Positions 39,894 through 48,355 of a DNA stretch of 64,000 nucleotides are shown one piece after another. The stretch is taken from contig NZ_CP075715.1 of assembly GCF_024584805.1 (NCBI RefSeq), positions 3,468,026-3,532,025 of the forward strand, in the 5' to 3' direction. A program made the position numbers and the translations under genes. The first letter of the stretch is position 1. Each line of letters begins with the position of its first letter. The stretch is from Streptomyces sp. FIT100. GTDB taxonomy: Bacteria > Actinomycetota > Actinomycetes > Streptomycetales > Streptomycetaceae. The notes under the pieces are model-generated. The model searched no databases. It saw nothing but the letters and a program-made list of their open reading frames with translations, and was not told the origin of the DNA.

Positions 39894-41990
39894 GTGCCCG
39901 CGTCCGCCCCACTCGACCCGCCACTCGACCCGCCCCCCGCACTGTCGCCCGATCCGTCGCCCGCCCCGTCGCCCGCCCCGTCGCCCGATCCGCTCGAGCG
40001 TGAGCGCGCCCATCTGACCGCCTCACGCACCGCGCTGCGCACCATGCGCGAGGACGTCCAGGCCCTCGACATCCGCGACGTCACGGCGAACTGGGTCAAC
40101 GCCGCCGTCCTGGAGGCCCAGGTCCAGGAGCGGATCAAGGCGCTCGCCGATCTCGCGCACACCCCGCTCTTCTTCGGCCGGCTCGACTATCTCCCCACCA
40201 CCCAGCACGGGCAGCGCTTCTACATCGGCCGCCGCCACGTCCACGACGGCGCCGGCGACCCGATGGTGGTCGACTGGCGTGCGCCCGTCTCCCAGCCGTT
40301 CTACCGGGCTTCCAAGAAGGACCCGCAGGACGTCCGGTTGCGCCGCCGCTTCGGCTACACCGCAGGCGACCTCACGGCGTACGAGGACGAGCACCTCACC
40401 GACCCGGCAGAGGCCGAACGAACCAGCAGGCTGCTCCAGGCGGAGATCGAGCGCCCGCGCGTCGGCCCCATGCGGGACATCGTCGCCACGATCCAGCCCG
40501 AGCAGGACGAGATCGTACGGTCGGGGCTGTCCGGCACGGTGTGCGTGCAGGGCGGCCCGGGCACCGGGAAGACCGCCGTCGGTCTGCACCGGGTGGCCTA
40601 TCTGCTGTACGCGCACCGGGAACGGCTGGCCCGCACCGGCACCCTCGTCATCGGACCGAACCGCTCCTTCCTCCACTACATCGAGCAAGTCCTGCCCGCA
40701 CTGGGCGAGTTGGAGGTCCAGCAGACGACGGTCGACGACCTCGTCGCACAGGTGGAGGTACAGGCCGAGGACCCCGCCGAGACCGCCGTCATCAAGGGCG
40801 ACGCCCGCATGGCCACGGTGCTGCGGCGCGCGCTGCGCTCGCACGTCACCCCGCCGGCCGAGGCCCTCATGGTCGTACGGGGCTCACGCCGCTGGCGCGT
40901 CCCCGCCTACGAACTGGAGGAGATCGTCCGCGAGTTGCTCGACCGCGACATCCGGTACGGGGCCGCGCGCGACGCCCTCCCGCAGCGGATCGCGCACGCC
41001 GTGCTCGTACGGATGGAAGCCGCCGGCGAGGCGCCCGACGACCGGGTACAGGACGCGGTGGCGCGCAACGCGGCGGTGAAGGCCGCGGTCAGGACGATCT
41101 GGCCGGCGGTGGACCCGGCCAGGCTGGTCCTGCGGCTGCTCTCCGACGCGGACTTCCTCGCGGAGCACGCGGAAGGACTGCTGACCACGGACGAGCAGAA
41201 GGCCGTCCTGTGGACCCGGCCGCCGCGGTCGGCACGGTCGGCGAAGTGGTCGTCCGCGGATGCCGTGCTGATCGACGAGGCGAGCGACCTGGTCGAGCGC
41301 ACCCACTCGCTCGGGCACGTGGTGCTGGACGAGGCGCAGGACCTGTCCCCGATGCAGTACCGGGCGGTGGGGCGCCGCTGCACGACCGGCTCGGCGACAG
41401 TCCTCGGCGACCTGGCGCAGGGCACGACGCCGTGGGCGACGGGGAGCTGGACCGAGGCGCTGGCCCACCTCGGCAAGCCGGACGCGGCGGTGGAGGAGCT
41501 GACGGCGGGCTTCCGCGTGCCGCGCGAGGTGATCGCGTACGCCTCGCGGCTGCTGCCGCACATGTCACCGGGCCTGGCGGAGGTCCGCTCGGTCCGGGAG
41601 TCCCCCGGGTCGCTGGAGATCCGGACGGCGGCGTCCGGCGACGCGGATGTGGTGGCCGCGTGCCTCCAGGCCCTGCGCAACGAGGGCTCCATCGGCCTGA
41701 TCGCGGCGGACGCACGCGTCCCCGCGCTGACGTCCGCACTCGCCACGGCGGGCCTGCGCCCGCTCGCCCCGGGCGAGGAGACGACGCCCGACTCCCGCCT
41801 CACGCTGGTGCCGGCGTCCCTGGCGAAGGGCCTGGAGTACGACTACGTCGTCCTGGACGAGCCCGCGGCGATCGTCGACGCGGAACCGGACGAACGCACC
41901 GGCCTGCGCCGCCTGTACGTCGCCCTGACCCGCGCGGTCTCGGGCCTGACGGTGCTCCACACGGCACCGCTCCCCTCGCAACTGTCCTGA
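39894..41990 (+). CDS. helR: RNA polymerase recycling motor ATPase HelR
   Basis: A 698-residue superfamily 1 helicase-like protein of the HelD/HelR class. The N-terminus has a repeated SPDPSPAPSPAP segment, then the RNA-polymerase-binding coiled coil (RDVTANWVNAAVLEAQVQER). Motor motifs are Walker A CVQGGPGTGKTAVGLHR, motif II VVLDEAQDLSPMQY and motif VI RRLYVALTRAV. HelR removes stalled polymerase from DNA and can displace rifamycins, giving resistance in Streptomyces venezuelae. The GTG at 39894 has AGGAGG 9 nt upstream. No RAE was seen, so drug induction is unproven. Confidence 0.92.
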   Translation: MPASAPLDPPLDPPPALSPDPSPAPSPAPSPDPLERERAHLTASRTALRTMREDVQALDIRDVTANWVNAAVLEAQVQERIKALADLAHTPLFFGRLDYLPTTQHGQRFYIGRRHVHDGAGDPMVVDWRAPVSQPFYRASKKDPQDVRLRRRFGYTAGDLTAYEDEHLTDPAEAERTSRLLQAEIERPRVGPMRDIVATIQPEQDEIVRSGLSGTVCVQGGPGTGKTAVGLHRVAYLLYAHRERLARTGTLVIGPNRSFLHYIEQVLPALGELEVQQTTVDDLVAQVEVQAEDPAETAVIKGDARMATVLRRALRSHVTPPAEALMVVRGSRRWRVPAYELEEIVRELLDRDIRYGAARDALPQRIAHAVLVRMEAAGEAPDDRVQDAVARNAAVKAAVRTIWPAVDPARLVLRLLSDADFLAEHAEGLLTTDEQKAVLWTRPPRSARSAKWSSADAVLIDEASDLVERTHSLGHVVLDEAQDLSPMQYRAVGRRCTTGSATVLGDLAQGTTPWATGSWTEALAHLGKPDAAVEELTAGFRVPREVIAYASRLLPHMSPGLAEVRSVRESPGSLEIRTAASGDADVVAACLQALRNEGSIGLIAADARVPALTSALATAGLRPLAPGEETTPDSRLTLVPASLAKGLEYDYVVLDEPAAIVDAEPDERTGLRRLYVALTRAVSGLTVLHTAPLPSQLS

Positions 41991-41991
41991 C

Positions 41992-42129
41992 CGGACGGGC
42001 TGGGGGTGTGCGGTGTTGCCCGGCGTCGGGTGGGCACCCGGGGCTCTTGTCCTCAAACGCCGGACGGGCTGGGGGTGTGCGGTGTTGCCCTTTGTCGGGT
42101 GGGCACCCGGGGCTCTTGTCCTCAAACGC
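41992..42129. repeat. 69-bp tandem duplication after helR
   Basis: Two copies (41992-42060 and 42061-42129) differ only in a few bases (CGGCGTC versus TTTGTC). Each starts CGGACGGGCTGGGGGTGTGC and ends TCCTCAAACGC. The CAAACGCCGGACGGGCTG string is a common Streptomyces intergenic repeat. Confidence 0.85.
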
Positions 42130-42180
42130 CGGGTACCAACCCAACACGCGGCAACACCGCACCGCCAACCCGCACCCCCC
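42074..42180. terminator. long-range stem between helR and cutC
   Basis: GTGCGGTGTTGCC of the second 69-bp copy (42077-42089) is complementary to GGCAACACCGCAC (42149-42161). The pair forms a long stem that can terminate both convergent genes. Confidence 0.5.
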
Positions 42181-42190
42181 GCCGGAGGCG

Positions 42191-42889
42191 CTACGCGTCC
42201 AGCGCCCCCCTCCAAGCCCGCACCGCCGCCGCCTCGACCGGCGCCGCCCACCCCCGCGGTCGTGCCGCCCCGCCGATGTGGACCGCGTCGATGCCCGCGG
42301 CGCGGAGCGCGGGCAGGTGGTCCAGGCGCAGGCCGCCGCCGACGAGCAGCTGCGCCTCGTACCCGGGCTCGCCCCGCCGCGCCGCCTCCGCGAGCAGGAC
42401 CGGGATGCCCTCATCCACACCGGCCGCCGACCCGGCGGTCAGGTATGTGTCGAGGCCCGGCACGTCCGCCAGCTGCTTGCGCAGCGCGTCCCGGTCCGCC
42501 GCCCGGTCGATGGCCCGGTGGAACGTCCACCGGCATCCCTCGATCTCGGCGACGAGCCGCTCGACCATGACGAGGTCCGGGTTGCCCTGTGCGTCGAGGA
42601 AGCCGAGGACGAACTCGTCCGCGCCCTCCGCCCGCAGCGCCCGCGCGGCCAGGACGAGCGTCTCGACGTCCTCCGCGCTGCCCGCCGCGAAGCCGTCGGA
42701 CAGCCGCAGCATCACGCGCAGCGGGATGTCGACGGCCGCGCGGACGGCCGCGAAGGTCTCCCGGGAGGGGGTGAGGCCGTCGGCGGCCATGTCGGTGACG
42801 AGCTCCAGGCGGTCGGCTCCTCCGGCCTCCGCGGCGACCGCGTCCTGCGCGTCGAGGGCGATCACCTCCAGGACTGCACGACTGCTCAT
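42191..42889 (-). CDS. cutC: CutC family protein
   Basis: A 232-residue TIM-barrel protein of the CutC family, linked to copper homeostasis though its chemistry is unsettled. Signatures: LEVIALDAQDAVAAEAGGAD, RLELVTDMAADGLTPS, and WTFHRAIDRAADRDAL, with QLLVGGGLRLDHL at the C-terminus. ATG 42889 begins the family N-terminus. A dyad resembling a DasR site lies 24 bp upstream, which would tie it to amino-sugar control. It follows the DUF6479 gene on the same strand. Confidence 0.92.
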   Translation of the reverse strand: MSSRAVLEVIALDAQDAVAAEAGGADRLELVTDMAADGLTPSRETFAAVRAAVDIPLRVMLRLSDGFAAGSAEDVETLVLAARALRAEGADEFVLGFLDAQGNPDLVMVERLVAEIEGCRWTFHRAIDRAADRDALRKQLADVPGLDTYLTAGSAAGVDEGIPVLLAEAARRGEPGYEAQLLVGGGLRLDHLPALRAAGIDAVHIGGAARPRGWAAPVEAAAVRAWRGALDA

Positions 42890-42912
42890 GTCCCCATCCC
42901 TCCGACCGTATA

Positions 42913-42944
42913 GGTCTAGTCCAATAACGGGACCAGACTAGACC
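42913..42944. promoter_or_regulatory. DasR-like operator (dre-like inverted repeat) before cutC
   Basis: GGTCTAGTC (42913-42921) and GACTAGACC (42936-42944) are perfect 9-bp inverted arms 14 nt apart. Each arm resembles the core of the DasR responsive element, GGTCTAGACC. TATACG on the minus strand (42912-42907), a possible -10 box, abuts it. Confidence 0.55.
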
Positions 42945-42949
42945 GTCGG

Positions 42950-43387
42950 TCAGGCCGTACGGGGCGCCGGGCCCTCACCGGCATCGCCCCCGCCAGGGCC
43001 GGCGGCCCTGCCCGCACCGGTCTCGCCTGGACCGGCCTCGCTCTCCGCATCCGCCTCCGCCGCCGCCGGCGACACCTCCGCCTCCGGAGCCGCATGGCTG
43101 CTGTACGTCTTGAGGTTGTACGGAAGCAACCGCTCACCGCCGGTCGGGAAGGCGTCCTCGTCCGGCTCCCGGACCTCCTCGATATGGGTCGGATGGTCCG
43201 GCGCCTTCGGCTGCTCCTCCGGCCGCGGCGCGCGCTCCTGCAGCCGCCGCCGCCCCTCGTACCACATCGCGCCCGCGAGCAGCGCGATCAGAATGATTCC
43301 GATGATGAACGGACCGATCCCGGCCAACTGCGACGCGGCCGCCTGATCGGTGACCGAGCTGCTCTGGACGATCATCAACGAGTTCAT
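42950..43387 (-). CDS. DUF6479 family membrane protein
   Basis: A 145-residue protein. One transmembrane helix, GPFIIGIILIALLAGAMWYE, is followed by the family block RPEEQPKAPDHPTHIEEVRE, then PDEDAFPTGGERLLPYNL. The C-terminus is acidic and Gly/Ala-rich. DUF6479 is a Streptomyces-restricted family without a known function. ATG 43387 is taken as the start. It is divergent from the HD-domain gene. Confidence 0.8.
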   Translation of the reverse strand: MNSLMIVQSSSVTDQAAASQLAGIGPFIIGIILIALLAGAMWYEGRRRLQERAPRPEEQPKAPDHPTHIEEVREPDEDAFPTGGERLLPYNLKTYSSHAAPEAEVSPAAAEADAESEAGPGETGAGRAAGPGGGDAGEGPAPRTA

Positions 43388-43498
43388 GGCGTCTGCCTCC
43401 GGCCTTCGCACTCTCGCTTCGGCACACGAGCCTGATCCGCCCATTATCGTCCGATCCCGGCGATCCGGCCTCGTGCGCAGCCCGTGGACAATGAACCC

Positions 43499-44149
43499 AT
43501 GGCCGACCCCCAGGACCTCCGCCACCGCTTCACCGCCAACCTCCTCGCCGTCCGCGAGGACGCCTCCTCCCCCGATCCGTTCCGGTACGCGGACGACCTG
43601 CTCGCCCGCTGGTCCGAGCCGCAGCGCCGCTACCACACGGTCGACCACCTCGCCGCCGTGCTCGGGCACGTCGACACGCTGGAGCGGTACGCGGACGCCC
43701 CCGACCTGGTCCGTCTCGCCGCCTGGTTCCACGACGCGGTCTACCTCCCGGAGCGCTCGACCAACGAGGAGCGCAGCGCCCGCCTCGCCGAGAAGGCCCT
43801 CGCGGAGGCCGGGGTGGCGCCGAAGGAGACGAACGAGGTCGCCCGCCTCGTCCGCCTCACGAAGACGCACGCCGCACAGGACGGCGACAGCAACGGCATG
43901 GTGCTGTGCGACGCGGACCTCGCGATCCTGGCGTCGTCGCCGGACGCGTACGGCGCCTATACCGCCGCCGTCCGCGACGAGTACGGCTTCGTCCCGGACG
44001 ACGTCTTCCGCACGGGCCGAGCGGACGTACTGCGGCAGCTCCTGGACCTGCCGCGGCTCTTCCGTACGCCGCACGGCGAGCGCGAGTGGGAGGCACGGGC
44101 CCGCGACAACATGGCGGCCGAGCTGGAGACGCTGTTCGCACGGGAATGA
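43499..44149 (+). CDS. HD-domain metal-dependent phosphohydrolase
   Basis: A 216-residue predicted metal hydrolase. The HD motif is AAWFHDAVYLPERSTNEERS with the metal ligands His and Asp; a first His is in RRYHTVDHLAAVLGHV, and VLCDADLAILASS supplies a later Asp. The family acts on nucleotides or other phosphoesters; no specific substrate is evident. ATG 43499 was chosen over an in-frame GTG at 43484. Its TGA overlaps the next ATG, so it is coupled with the MFS gene. Confidence 0.88.
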   Translation: MADPQDLRHRFTANLLAVREDASSPDPFRYADDLLARWSEPQRRYHTVDHLAAVLGHVDTLERYADAPDLVRLAAWFHDAVYLPERSTNEERSARLAEKALAEAGVAPKETNEVARLVRLTKTHAAQDGDSNGMVLCDADLAILASSPDAYGAYTAAVRDEYGFVPDDVFRTGRADVLRQLLDLPRLFRTPHGEREWEARARDNMAAELETLFARE

Positions 44150-45459
44150 CAGGTCCGATCCCGCGGTTCAGCACTTTCATGTCCGCGTCCTCAGCGTCCT
44201 CCGCGTCCTCGGCAGCCCTCCCAGAACCACCCGACCACCGGCCCCGGATGCCCCTGGCCGTCTACGTCCTCGGCCTCTCCGTCTTCGCCCTCGGCACCAG
44301 CGAGTTCATGCTCTCCGGGCTGCTGCCGCCCATCGCCGAGGACATGGACGTCTCGATACCCCGGGCCGGACTGCTGATCTCCGCGTTCGCCATCGGCATG
44401 GTGATCGGCGCGCCACTGCTCGCCGTGGCGACCTTGCGGCTGCCCCGCAAGGCCACGCTGGTCTCCCTCCTCGCGGTCTTCGGCCTCGGCCAGATCGCCG
44501 GCGCGATCGCGCCGACGTACGGGATGCTCTTCGCCTCCCGTGTCGTCAGCGCGCTCGCCTGTGCCGGATTCTGGGCGGTCGGCGCCGCCGTGGCGATGGC
44601 GACCGTGCCTCTGAACGCACGCGCCCGCGCCATGGCGGTGATGATCGGCGGACTCTCGATCGCGAACGTCCTCGGCGTGCCGGCCGGTGCCTTCCTCGGC
44701 GAGCACCTCGGCTGGCGTTCCGCGTTCTGGGCGGTCGGCGCCGCGTCCGCGGTCGCGCTCGTCGGCGTACTGGCCCTGATCCCGCGGATCCCCCTCCCCG
44801 AGCGGGCACCGCGACTGCGGCGCGAGCTGACGATCTACCGCGAGCGCCAGGTCTGGCTGTCCGTCGCGATCACGGCGCTCGCGGCGGGCGGGGTCTTCTG
44901 CGCGTTCTCGTATCTCGCTCCGATGCTCACCGAGGTCGCCGGGCTGGACGAGGGCCTGGTGCCGACGGTGCTGGCGCTCTTCGGGATCGGCGCGCTGGCG
45001 GGGACGACGATCGGCGGGCGGGTCGCCGACGCGCACCTCTTCGGTGTGCTGCTGAGCGGTGTCGCGGCATCGGCGGTGCTGCTCGCCGCCCTGGCTCTGT
45101 TCGCCGGGACACCGGTGCTCGCCGTCGGCCTGTCCTTCCTCATCGGCGTCGCGTCGTTCTACACGGCCCCTGCGCTGAACGCCCGCCTGTTCAACGTCGC
45201 GGCCGCCGCGCCGACGCTGGCGGGCGCGACGGCGACCGCCGCGTTCAACCTGGGCAACACGGGCGGCCCCTGGCTCGGCGGCACGGTCATCGACGCGGGC
45301 TTCGGCTTCGCCTCGACGGCGTGGGCGGGCGCCGCGATGGCGCTGGTCGCCCTCGCGCTGGTCGCGCTCGCACTGCGGCTCGGGGACACGGCACCCCGGT
45401 CCCACCTCGCGGCGTCTTCGCCCGCACGGCCGAAGACCGGCCTGGCCTGCGCGGACTGA
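44146..45459 (+). CDS. MFS efflux transporter (Cmx/AraJ-like)
   Basis: A 437-residue, 12-helix transporter. YVLGLSVFALGTSEFMLSGL and LPPIAEDMDVSIPRAGLLIS are the hallmark of the DHA1 AraJ/Cmx/CmlR group that exports chloramphenicol and other drugs; LLAVATLRLPRKATLVSLL is motif A. The N-terminus has a Ser/Ala run (SASSASSASSAA) from a short DNA repeat. ATG 44146 overlaps the HD-gene stop; ATG 44179 is an alternative. The substrate is unproven. Confidence 0.9.
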   Translation: MTGPIPRFSTFMSASSASSASSAALPEPPDHRPRMPLAVYVLGLSVFALGTSEFMLSGLLPPIAEDMDVSIPRAGLLISAFAIGMVIGAPLLAVATLRLPRKATLVSLLAVFGLGQIAGAIAPTYGMLFASRVVSALACAGFWAVGAAVAMATVPLNARARAMAVMIGGLSIANVLGVPAGAFLGEHLGWRSAFWAVGAASAVALVGVLALIPRIPLPERAPRLRRELTIYRERQVWLSVAITALAAGGVFCAFSYLAPMLTEVAGLDEGLVPTVLALFGIGALAGTTIGGRVADAHLFGVLLSGVAASAVLLAALALFAGTPVLAVGLSFLIGVASFYTAPALNARLFNVAAAAPTLAGATATAAFNLGNTGGPWLGGTVIDAGFGFASTAWAGAAMALVALALVALALRLGDTAPRSHLAASSPARPKTGLACAD

Positions 45460-45492
45460 ACGCGAGGCCGCCGCCGCGCGGTAATGACGGGA

Positions 45493-45786
45493 TCACGACG
45501 GTTCGGTTTGATCCTGCCGAGGCGCGGACCGCCTCTTCGGCCTGCGCAGCCCCGCCTCCGTGAGCCGGCGTACGAGCTCCTTGGAGCCGATCTGCACCGC
45601 GCCCGCGCGCACCGCGTCCTCGTAGCGGTGCGCGGGGATGTCGTAGTGGTCGCTGTCGAAGGCGCGCGGCGGGCAGCCGATCGACGCGGCGAAGGCGTGT
45701 AGTTCGTCGAAGGACACGTCGCTGACCAGGTGCGACCACATACGGCCGTGACCCGGCCAGTTCGGCGGGTCGATGTACAGCGTCAC
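45493..45786 (-). CDS. DUF4031 protein
   Basis: A 97-residue protein: VTLYIDPPNWPGHGRMWSHL, DVSFDELHAFAASIG and FDSDHYDIPAHRYEDAVRAG are the whole DUF4031 domain, with conserved His and Asp residues suggesting a metal or nucleic-acid site. Start GTG 45786 overlaps the previous stop by 4 nt (GTGA), so it is coupled to the gene at 45783-46139. The function is unknown. Confidence 0.85.
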   Translation of the reverse strand: MTLYIDPPNWPGHGRMWSHLVSDVSFDELHAFAASIGCPPRAFDSDHYDIPAHRYEDAVRAGAVQIGSKELVRRLTEAGLRRPKRRSAPRQDQTEPS

Positions 45787-46139
45787 GAGAGTCCGCCGAC
45801 CGGGGCCACCACCACGCCGGCTTTTGCGCACACCCAGTGCGGGTCGGGTCCCAGTTCCGGTTCGACGTCGAGTGCGTGGGGCTCGCCGGAGACGCAGACC
45901 GGGCACAGCGGCCACCAGCCGTAGTTGTCGAGCAGCGCGTCCTGCACGTCCTGGGCGATGAGCCCCGCGACGTACGCCGCGCCCTCCGGCCACTGCTCGA
46001 CCCACCAGCGGCGCTGGGTGACGGCCTCTTCGACGAGCGACACCACCTCCGCGTGGGCCACATCGCGGGCCGCGAGGTCGGCGAGCACGAGGGCGCGGGC
46101 CGCGTGCAGCGCCTGTTCCAGCGGGTCGACGTCGTTCAT
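45783..46139 (-). CDS. hypothetical protein coupled to the DUF4031 gene
   Basis: A 118-residue protein. The N-terminal helix region (DPLEQALHAARALVLADLAA) is followed by QRRWWVEQWPEGAAYVAGLI and a C-terminal part with two Cys (CPVCVSGEPHALDVEPELGP, then WVCAKAG) that form a small zinc-finger-like knuckle with a nearby His. It is always paired with a DUF4031 gene here by a GTGA overlap. The start is ATG 46139. Divergent from the RpiR gene. Function unknown. Confidence 0.75.
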   Translation of the reverse strand: MNDVDPLEQALHAARALVLADLAARDVAHAEVVSLVEEAVTQRRWWVEQWPEGAAYVAGLIAQDVQDALLDNYGWWPLCPVCVSGEPHALDVEPELGPDPHWVCAKAGVVVAPVGGLS

Positions 46140-46243
46140 GGGGTCATTCTCTCCCCGGCGGTACGGATGGGACGCACACGGTCGGACGCGGGCGGAGACG
46201 GTCGGACGCGGGCGGACAGGGGCGGAGGAGGGCGGACGGGGGG
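46140..46243. repeat. GGACGCGGGCGG-type repeats upstream of the RpiR promoter
   Basis: GGTCGGACGCGGGCGGA occurs twice (about 46184-46217) with further GGCGGA units before the promoter. Purine-rich strand asymmetry is strong. No gene is present. Confidence 0.45.
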
Positions 46244-46272
46244 TTGACGGGGCAAGCTGCCGAAAATATCTT
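46244..46272 (+). promoter_or_regulatory. promoter of the RpiR gene (leaderless)
   Basis: TTGACG (46244-46249), a 17-bp spacer and TATCTT (46267-46272) make one of the best housekeeping-type promoters in the window. The predicted start, 7 nt on, is the GTG codon at 46279. Confidence 0.75.
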
Positions 46273-46305
46273 TCAAGAGTGACCAGCGACGTGAAGGAAA
46301 TTTTC
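46262..46305. promoter_or_regulatory. inverted-repeat operator for the RpiR regulator
   Basis: GAAAATATCTTTC (46262-46274) covers the -10 box, and its inverted partner GAAGGAAATTTTC lies at 46293-46305 inside the first codons. The GAAA...TTTC form is typical of RpiR/MurR sites, so the protein probably represses itself. Confidence 0.6.
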
Positions 46306-47217
46306 ATCGGCCAGCAGGCGACCGGAAGCTCCGACGCACCGCCCGCCCCCGCCGCCCTCGCGGCGAAGGTGCGCACGCTCGCGCCGTCCATGACCCGCTC
46401 CATGCAGCGGGTCGCCGAAGCCGTCGCGGGCGACCCGGCCGGCTGCGCGGCGCTCACCGTCACCGGCCTCGCCGAGCTCACCGGCACCAGCGAGGCCACG
46501 GTCGTCCGCACCGCCCGCCTGCTCGGCTATCCGGGCTACCGCGATCTGCGCCTCGCGCTCGCGGGCCTCGCCGCCCAGCAGCAGTCGGGCCGCGCACCCG
46601 CCGTCACCGCCGACATCGCTGTGGACGACCCTATAGCGGATGTCGTCGCCAAGCTCGCCTACGACGAGCAGCAGACCCTCGCGGACACCGCTGCGGGTCT
46701 CGACACGGTCCAGCTCGGCGCGGCCGTCACCGCCCTCTCCGGCGCCCGCCGCATCGACATATACGGCGTCGGCGCGTCCGGCCTGGTCGCCCAGGACCTC
46801 GCCCAGAAGCTGCTCCGCATCGGCCTCGTCGCCCATGCCCACAGCGACCCGCACCTCGCCGTCACCAACGCGGTGCAGCTGCGCTCCGGCGACGTCGCCA
46901 TAGCGATCACCCACTCCGGCTCGACCGGAGACATCATCGAGCCACTGCGCGTCGCCTTCGACCGCGGTGCGACGACGGTCGCGATCACCGGCAGGCCGGA
47001 CGGCCCGGTCTCCCAGTACGCGGACCATGTCCTCACCACGTCGACCGCCCGCGAGAGCGAGCTGCGGCCGGCGGCGATGTCGTCCCGTACGAGCCAGCTG
47101 CTCGTCGTCGACTGCCTGTTCATCGGCGTCATGCAGCGCACGTACGAGTCGGCCGCCCCGGCCCTCTCCGCCTCGTACGAGGCGCTCGCGCACCGCCACA
47201 GCCCGCGCACCCGCTGA
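46279..47217 (+). CDS. RpiR/MurR-family regulator with SIS domain
   Basis: A 312-residue regulator. The N-terminal RpiR helix-turn-helix is about residues 20-95 (TVTGLAELTGTSEATVVRTA, LLGYPGYRDLRLAL). The SIS sugar-phosphate domain follows (RRIDIYGVGASGLVAQDLAQ, VAIAITHSGSTGDIIEPLRV). It is expected to sense a phosphorylated amino sugar such as MurNAc-6-phosphate and to control murQ, which lies 100 bp downstream. The start GTG 46279 coincides with the predicted transcription start, so the mRNA is leaderless. An inverted repeat covers the promoter. Confidence 0.9.
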   Translation: MTSDVKEIFIGQQATGSSDAPPAPAALAAKVRTLAPSMTRSMQRVAEAVAGDPAGCAALTVTGLAELTGTSEATVVRTARLLGYPGYRDLRLALAGLAAQQQSGRAPAVTADIAVDDPIADVVAKLAYDEQQTLADTAAGLDTVQLGAAVTALSGARRIDIYGVGASGLVAQDLAQKLLRIGLVAHAHSDPHLAVTNAVQLRSGDVAIAITHSGSTGDIIEPLRVAFDRGATTVAITGRPDGPVSQYADHVLTTSTARESELRPAAMSSRTSQLLVVDCLFIGVMQRTYESAAPALSASYEALAHRHSPRTR

Positions 47218-47317
47218 CCGAGTACCTGCTGACACCGCAACCGTCCGACCGCGCACCCGCTGACGACCACCCAACAGCTGCACGCATGGCTGCACCCATC
47301 GAAAGAGCCGCGCCTCT

Positions 47318-48238
47318 ATGACATCCACGTACAACGCACTCCGGGCTCAGCTGGCCACCCTCACCACCGAGGCGTTCCGCCCCGAGCTCGCCGAGATCGA
47401 CCGACTGCCCACGCTCGACATCGCCCGGATCATGAACGGCGAGGACCGGTCGGTGCCCGGCGCCGTCGCCACGCAGCTTCCCGCCATCGCGGCCGCGATC
47501 GACGCGACGGCGGAGCGGATGGCCCGCGGCGGCCGGCTGATCTACGCGGGCGCGGGCACGGCGGGCCGGCTCGGCGTGCTGGACGCCAGCGAGTGCCCGC
47601 CGACCTTCAACACCGGCCCTGACGAGGTCGTCGGCCTGATCGCGGGCGGCGCCGAGGCGATGGTGCGGTCGGTCGAGGGCGCCGAGGACTCCGAGGAGCT
47701 GGCGGCACGGGACCTGGACGGCCTCGGCCTCACCCCCGATGACACCGTCGTCGGCATCTCGGCCTCCGGCCGCACGCCGTACGCCATCGGCGCGGTCGAG
47801 CACGCCCGCTGCGTCGGCGCGCTGACGATCGGTCTGTCCTGCAACCCGGAGAGCGCGCTGGCGGCCGCCGCCGACCACGGCATCGAGGTCGTCGTCGGGC
47901 CCGAACTCCTCACCGGATCCACCCGGTTGAAGGCAGGCACGGCCCAGAAGCTCGTCCTCAACATGATCTCGACCATCACGATGATCCGGCTCGGCAAGAC
48001 CTACGGGAACCTGATGGTCGACGTCCGCGCCTCCAACGAGAAACTGCACGCCCGCTCGCGCCGCATCGTCTCCCTGGCGACGGGCGCGGCGGACGAGGAC
48101 ATCGAGGCGGCGCTCACGGCGGCGGACGGCGAGGTGAAGACGGCGATCCTGATGGTGCTGTCCGGCATCGACGCCCCGACGGCGACGACCCGTCTGAAGG
48201 AGACCCGGGGCCATCTGCGCGAGGCGCTCGGCGACTGA
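47318..48238 (+). CDS. murQ: N-acetylmuramic acid 6-phosphate etherase MurQ
   Basis: A 306-residue SIS-domain lyase that splits MurNAc-6-phosphate to GlcNAc-6-phosphate and D-lactate in peptidoglycan recycling. Signatures: RGGRLIYAGAGTAGRLGVLD and ASECPPTFNT with the catalytic Glu, then VGISASGRTPYAIGAVEHAR, and LKAGTAQKLVLNMISTITMI. The ATG at 47318 has GAAAGAG upstream. It is co-directional with its RpiR regulator and ends in a 20-bp hairpin. GlcNAc-6-phosphate links it to DasR control. Confidence 0.95.
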   Translation: MTSTYNALRAQLATLTTEAFRPELAEIDRLPTLDIARIMNGEDRSVPGAVATQLPAIAAAIDATAERMARGGRLIYAGAGTAGRLGVLDASECPPTFNTGPDEVVGLIAGGAEAMVRSVEGAEDSEELAARDLDGLGLTPDDTVVGISASGRTPYAIGAVEHARCVGALTIGLSCNPESALAAAADHGIEVVVGPELLTGSTRLKAGTAQKLVLNMISTITMIRLGKTYGNLMVDVRASNEKLHARSRRIVSLATGAADEDIEAALTAADGEVKTAILMVLSGIDAPTATTRLKETRGHLREALGD

Positions 48239-48297
48239 GCGGCACCGGGCGGCACCCGGCGGCACGGGCGGCGGCGAGGCCGCTCCCCGACCGGCAC

Positions 48298-48341
48298 ACG
48301 GCAAGGGCCCACGTCCCCCGGGGGACGTGGGCCCTTGCCGT
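48298..48341. terminator. strong bidirectional terminator after murQ
   Basis: A perfect 20-bp stem (48298-48317 with 48322-48341) with a 4-nt loop lies between the convergent murQ and LAATG-protein genes and can serve both. Confidence 0.9.
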
Positions 48342-48355
48342 CACTCCGCCTGCTG

